A stretch of DNA of 64,000 bases from Hydrogenoanaerobacterium saccharovorans. Lineage in GTDB: Bacteria; Bacillota; Clostridia; Oscillospirales; Ruminococcaceae. Below, in pieces: positions 61,024-64,000 of this stretch (position 1 is the stretch's first letter; every line of letters begins with the position of its first letter). The notes under the pieces were generated by a model that saw nothing but the letters and a program-made list of their open reading frames with translations, made no database searches and was not told the DNA's origin. Made by a program: the position numbers and the translations under genes. The stretch lies in assembly GCF_003814745.1 (NCBI RefSeq), contig NZ_RKRD01000002.1, positions 310,001 to 374,000 on the forward strand, read 5' to 3'.

Positions 61024-63330
61024 TCAATTGAATTTTTTCTTTTGCAGAACGATGCAAGCCACAATACCTGATACCGCTGCCACAATTACAGTTATTAAAA
61101 CAACCACCACAAGGGGCGACATTTTTTTCTTTTCGGGTTCCGTCGATTCCTCCTGCTCTGGTTCTGCATCCACAAGTTCGGTATCTTCTTCAAGTTCTTC
61201 TTCAGATGAAGATGAATCAACTTGCTCAGAGGTTTCGGAAGAAGATTCGCTGGAACTTTGTGATGAAACCACAGGCGGCGGAGACGGAATAACCGGTGAA
61301 ATCACTGTGGGTTTTGATGTTGCTGAAGAGGATGAGGAAGATGACGACGATGCCGCGGATGAGGATGAATCGGGATTTTTGCCGCCGTCTTTATATAACT
61401 TTTCGAGATCGGATAAGGTATAATAAATTCGTCCGCTCTCTATTTTTTTGATGTTTTTGCCGTAAATAGTGATATCTTTGCCTTTATCACGCTCAATAAT
61501 AAGAGTAATGCTTCTGCCTTTGAGCTTTTCTAAAATAACGGCTGGCAAGTTGTCGTACGATTTTGCATAGACACGGACAGTATCGCCGCTGTCGGCATTG
61601 ATTACTCTGTCTTTGATGCCCAGCCAAAAATCGTATTCATAGTTCGGCTGATTATCGTTGCCTCCTCCGCCGCCCGAAGAGCGGTATAACGTAACCGGAA
61701 CGGTTACGTTGGCGGTATTGGGGCTTAAGGTAATATGCCCAGGGATATTTTGCAAGGTTCCCGTAATTGTTTGCAGAGATGTGGTGTTGGAGTTGTAGCT
61801 GTTTTGATTCCACTGAACAGGCAATTCCGCAACCGTGTTCACATCTCCGTCTAACACCACTTTGATGGTTTTTGGCAGCGGCAATGAGCTGAACGAAGTA
61901 CCCACCTTGCTGCCTGTAATTTGAGCAGGCTGCTGCACTGTGCCGATGTTGTTTAAAACAAGGAGCTGCAGCGGTGCAGCAACAACATAAGCGTCGGTTA
62001 CCGCATTGATATTTAGAGTTTTGCCAGCCGAAATTTCGCTGTAAGTTCCTTTTATGGTAATTGTAGTATCACTGACTTGGTAATAGCTTTTAGCTATTTC
62101 AACACCGTTGTTAATAAGTTTTCCGGCATTTAAGGCATCGCGAAAACCCGCACCGCCATTATGCTGAATTACTATATCACGCCCATGCCGAATACTGTCT
62201 TGTGCCAGGGTAAAAGCCACTGTATTATTTTTAACAACAGGGAATACAAGTGTGAGAGTAGTATTTTTACCGTTTAAGTGCGCAGTAATTACCACCTGTA
62301 CCGAGGTATCGCTTAATTGTGCTGTAATTAAGCCCTGGCTGTTTACTCTACCTGCGGGTATGCTTTCATAAGTGAAAGTTGGGGTTTTACCTTTGTGCCC
62401 TGAAATTTCGCAAACAGTGTATGCACACTGCGGGGTAAGCTGTAGGGTAGCCGATGAAGAACCGGCTGGAATAATAATTTTGTCGGCAGTGGTTACCTTT
62501 TGTATTTCTTTTACTATACAAGAGCAAACATATACCGTTACTTGATTCATGTGGTTTGGCTCAATCGAAACGGTGTTTTCGTACGTTTTTCCATCAGCAG
62601 TTATGCTGAGTGATGTGTCTGCTTGCTGGGGGAGGTAATCGGTAATAGTTCCATCTTGCCCTACCGTAAACGAATTGCCTTTGAAAACGGCTGCTTTACC
62701 AGCAGGCAGCCCGCCGATAATGGTTTTATAAAGTGTTGTAGAACCTTTTAAATAAGTGCCGCCGTCAACCTTAAAATTTGCTGGTTGGGCAGCCCCTGAG
62801 CCAATTATCAGCGTTCCGCTTTGCAATGTTGCGGTGCCCGTAACGGTACCGTTTTGCAAAGTAATAGAACCTCCTGTTATGGTAAGGTTACCGCTGATGT
62901 TACCGGATACCGCTAAAGTACCGCCCGCCATATTTATACTGCCGTTGATACCCCCGATGAGGTTGCTTGCGGCATCGGTTGATAGATTGGCAGTTGAGCC
63001 AGTACCTGCTGAAATTACAGCTTTACCGGAGGGGGCGGTGATGTTTGCACCATTCAGCTTGATGTTAGGAGATATGTTATTGCCAACCGTAATGGTGTTT
63101 GCGGTGGACGAGCCCGAAATGATAATGATATCATTTTTTAGTATCTCGCTTTGATTGCTGCCCTGTGTAATGGTTAGGCCGTTCGAGTTTGATGAGTCAG
63201 TGATGTCAATGTTACCCGCGTCGATATCGAAAGGTAAATCGGCTGCCAGTGCGGTAGAAATCCCTAAAACAGCAAACAATACAGTTGCTGCAATTGTAAG
63301 TGATAAGGTTTTAGGGATTGTAATTTTCAT
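61024..63330 (-). CDS. Large membrane-anchored surface protein
   Basis: A 768-residue exported protein. It has a signal peptide (LSLTIAATVLFAVLGISTALAA). The first ~250 residues are short Gly/Thr/Asn-rich beta repeats (GGSITLQNGTVTGTATLQSG) suggestive of a right-handed beta-helix. Ig-like stretches follow, the last preceding a Gly run (SSGGGGGND). The region about 635-735 is Ser/Glu/Pro-rich and acidic. It ends in a TM helix (LVVVVLITVIVAAVSGIVACIV) and LQKKKFN, without a sortase motif. An adhesin or cell-surface scaffold role is inferred. Confidence 0.7.
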   Translation of the reverse strand: MKITIPKTLSLTIAATVLFAVLGISTALAADLPFDIDAGNIDITDSSNSNGLTITQGSNQSEILKNDIIIISGSSTANTITVGNNISPNIKLNGANITAPSGKAVISAGTGSTANLSTDAASNLIGGINGSINMAGGTLAVSGNISGNLTITGGSITLQNGTVTGTATLQSGTLIIGSGAAQPANFKVDGGTYLKGSTTLYKTIIGGLPAGKAAVFKGNSFTVGQDGTITDYLPQQADTSLSITADGKTYENTVSIEPNHMNQVTVYVCSCIVKEIQKVTTADKIIIPAGSSSATLQLTPQCAYTVCEISGHKGKTPTFTYESIPAGRVNSQGLITAQLSDTSVQVVITAHLNGKNTTLTLVFPVVKNNTVAFTLAQDSIRHGRDIVIQHNGGAGFRDALNAGKLINNGVEIAKSYYQVSDTTITIKGTYSEISAGKTLNINAVTDAYVVAAPLQLLVLNNIGTVQQPAQITGSKVGTSFSSLPLPKTIKVVLDGDVNTVAELPVQWNQNSYNSNTTSLQTITGTLQNIPGHITLSPNTANVTVPVTLYRSSGGGGGNDNQPNYEYDFWLGIKDRVINADSGDTVRVYAKSYDNLPAVILEKLKGRSITLIIERDKGKDITIYGKNIKKIESGRIYYTLSDLEKLYKDGGKNPDSSSSAASSSSSSSSSATSKPTVISPVIPSPPPVVSSQSSSESSSETSEQVDSSSSEEELEEDTELVDAEPEQEESTEPEKKKMSPLVVVVLITVIVAAVSGIVACIVLQKKKFN

Positions 63331-63476
63331 AATAGAAACACCTCTTTCAGTATAGAAAATAATTCAACACTTTCATGATAGCATAGGTTTGCTTTAAATT
63401 ACAGTATTTGTAAAAACATTTACATTTTATTAGTATGTTATTTACCAAATATTATTGCATACACTGTAAAATAATT

Positions 63477-63507
63477 AAAAAAGCCATCTGCTTGTAGCAG
63501 ATGGCTT
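63477..63507 (-). terminator. Terminator of the rny gene
   Basis: AAGCCATCTGCT-TGT-AGCAGATGGCTT, a perfect 12-bp stem with an A-run at its left that is the T-tract on the minus strand. Confidence 0.85.
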
Positions 63508-63538
63508 GGTTTTGCATATAATATTATATTCGAGACAT

Positions 63539-64000
63539 CTATTTTGCGTATTCAATCGCGCGGCTCTCACGGACAACATGAACCTTAATTTGTCCGGGAT
63601 AATCAAGCTCTGCCTCAATTTTCTTCACAATATCGCGGGCAACCAGTGTCATTTGATCATCCGAAATAACGTCAGGTTTCACAATAATTCTAATTTCACG
63701 GCCTGCCTGAATTGCAAAACATTTATCAACGCCTTCAAACGAGGTTGCGATTTCTTCCAGTCTCTCAAGACGTTTGATGTAGTTTTCGAGATTCTCGCGT
63801 CGTGCGCCCGGACGTGCCGCAGAAATTGCATCTGCTGCCTGAACCAGACAAGCAACGATGGTTTTGGGCTCCACATCGCCATGGTGTGCATGGATCGCAT
63901 TGATAATAATATCGTTTTCTTTATATTTCTTCGCTACATCTACACCGATATCTACATGCGAACCTTCAATTTCGTGGGTAAGCGCTTTACCGATATCGTG
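63539..64000 (-). CDS. rny: Ribonuclease Y, C-terminal part (gene leaves the window)
   Basis: The frame is open to the window edge and gives 153 residues of the RNase Y HD domain and C-terminus. HDIGKALTHEIEGSHVDIG holds the metal-binding HD, then NAIHAHHGDVEPKT and the family signature DAISAARPGARRENLENYIKRLE. The KH domain and N-terminal TM helix lie outside. RNase Y is a membrane-bound endonuclease that starts mRNA decay. Confidence 0.95.
   Translation of the reverse strand, partial: HDIGKALTHEIEGSHVDIGVDVAKKYKENDIIINAIHAHHGDVEPKTIVACLVQAADAISAARPGARRENLENYIKRLERLEEIATSFEGVDKCFAIQAGREIRIIVKPDVISDDQMTLVARDIVKKIEAELDYPGQIKVHVVRESRAIEYAK

Overview
The window looks like the chromosome of a low-to-mid GC Gram-positive anaerobe of the class Clostridia, probably Oscillospiraceae/Ruminococcaceae. 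The evidence is the tepA-ylzJ-spoIIIE gene order, NPxTG-type surface proteins next to a class B sortase, a DacF-type carboxypeptidase, strong AGGAGG ribosome binding sites, and many short housekeeping operons separated by bidirectional hairpin terminators. The species is inferred from content only.

Bases 1-28 kb form an AT-rich accessory region. It starts with the end of a mobile-element type helix-turn-helix protein. Next comes a two-gene operon of a secreted leucine-rich-repeat protein with a cohesin-like tail and a 2331-residue secreted Rhs/YD-repeat polymorphic toxin, followed by its immunity gene. Downstream is an array of displaced Rhs C-terminal cassettes: a toxin tip plus immunity gene behind an IS110 transposase; a second Rhs core plus toxin tip, immunity gene and a KptA/Tpt1 RNA 2'-phosphotransferase; and a last broken Rhs core. 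The cassettes are joined by three copies of a ~320 bp non-coding repeat that carries terminator-like hairpins. After two unknown small genes lies a minus-strand type I restriction-modification operon: XRE regulator, hsdM, rhuM, hsdS with TAEL spacer repeats, a PrrC-like anticodon nuclease, hsdR. A gene-poor scar with an orphan attenuator leader and a decayed ORF ends at a tRNA-Leu(UAA) gene, a plausible island boundary.

Bases 28-44 kb hold three paralogous secreted proteins with NPDTG/NPETG tails, a fructokinase, a class B sortase that probably anchors those proteins, pyruvate kinase with the extra PEP-utiliser domain, a YtrA-type GntR regulator/ABC transporter operon ending in a tiny lipoprotein, an NhaC antiporter, a cardiolipin synthase and a monoacylglycerol-lipase-like hydrolase.

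Bases 44-64 kb are core genes: a universal-stress-like protein, a serine-rich surface protein, ksgA, a dCMP deaminase, tepA-ylzJ-spoIIIE, a hemerythrin gene broken by an in-frame TGA, a YgiQ radical SAM protein, a ComEC-like metallo-beta-lactamase protein with DUF3006, an HD phosphohydrolase, galE, trmB, a metallophosphoesterase, dacF, a large surface protein, and the 3' part of rny. Two copies of a palindromic MITE-like repeat lie before the dCMP deaminase and dacF genes.

The most interesting parts are the Rhs cassette array with its repeated spacer and KptA gene, and the prr-like restriction/anticodon-nuclease operon.
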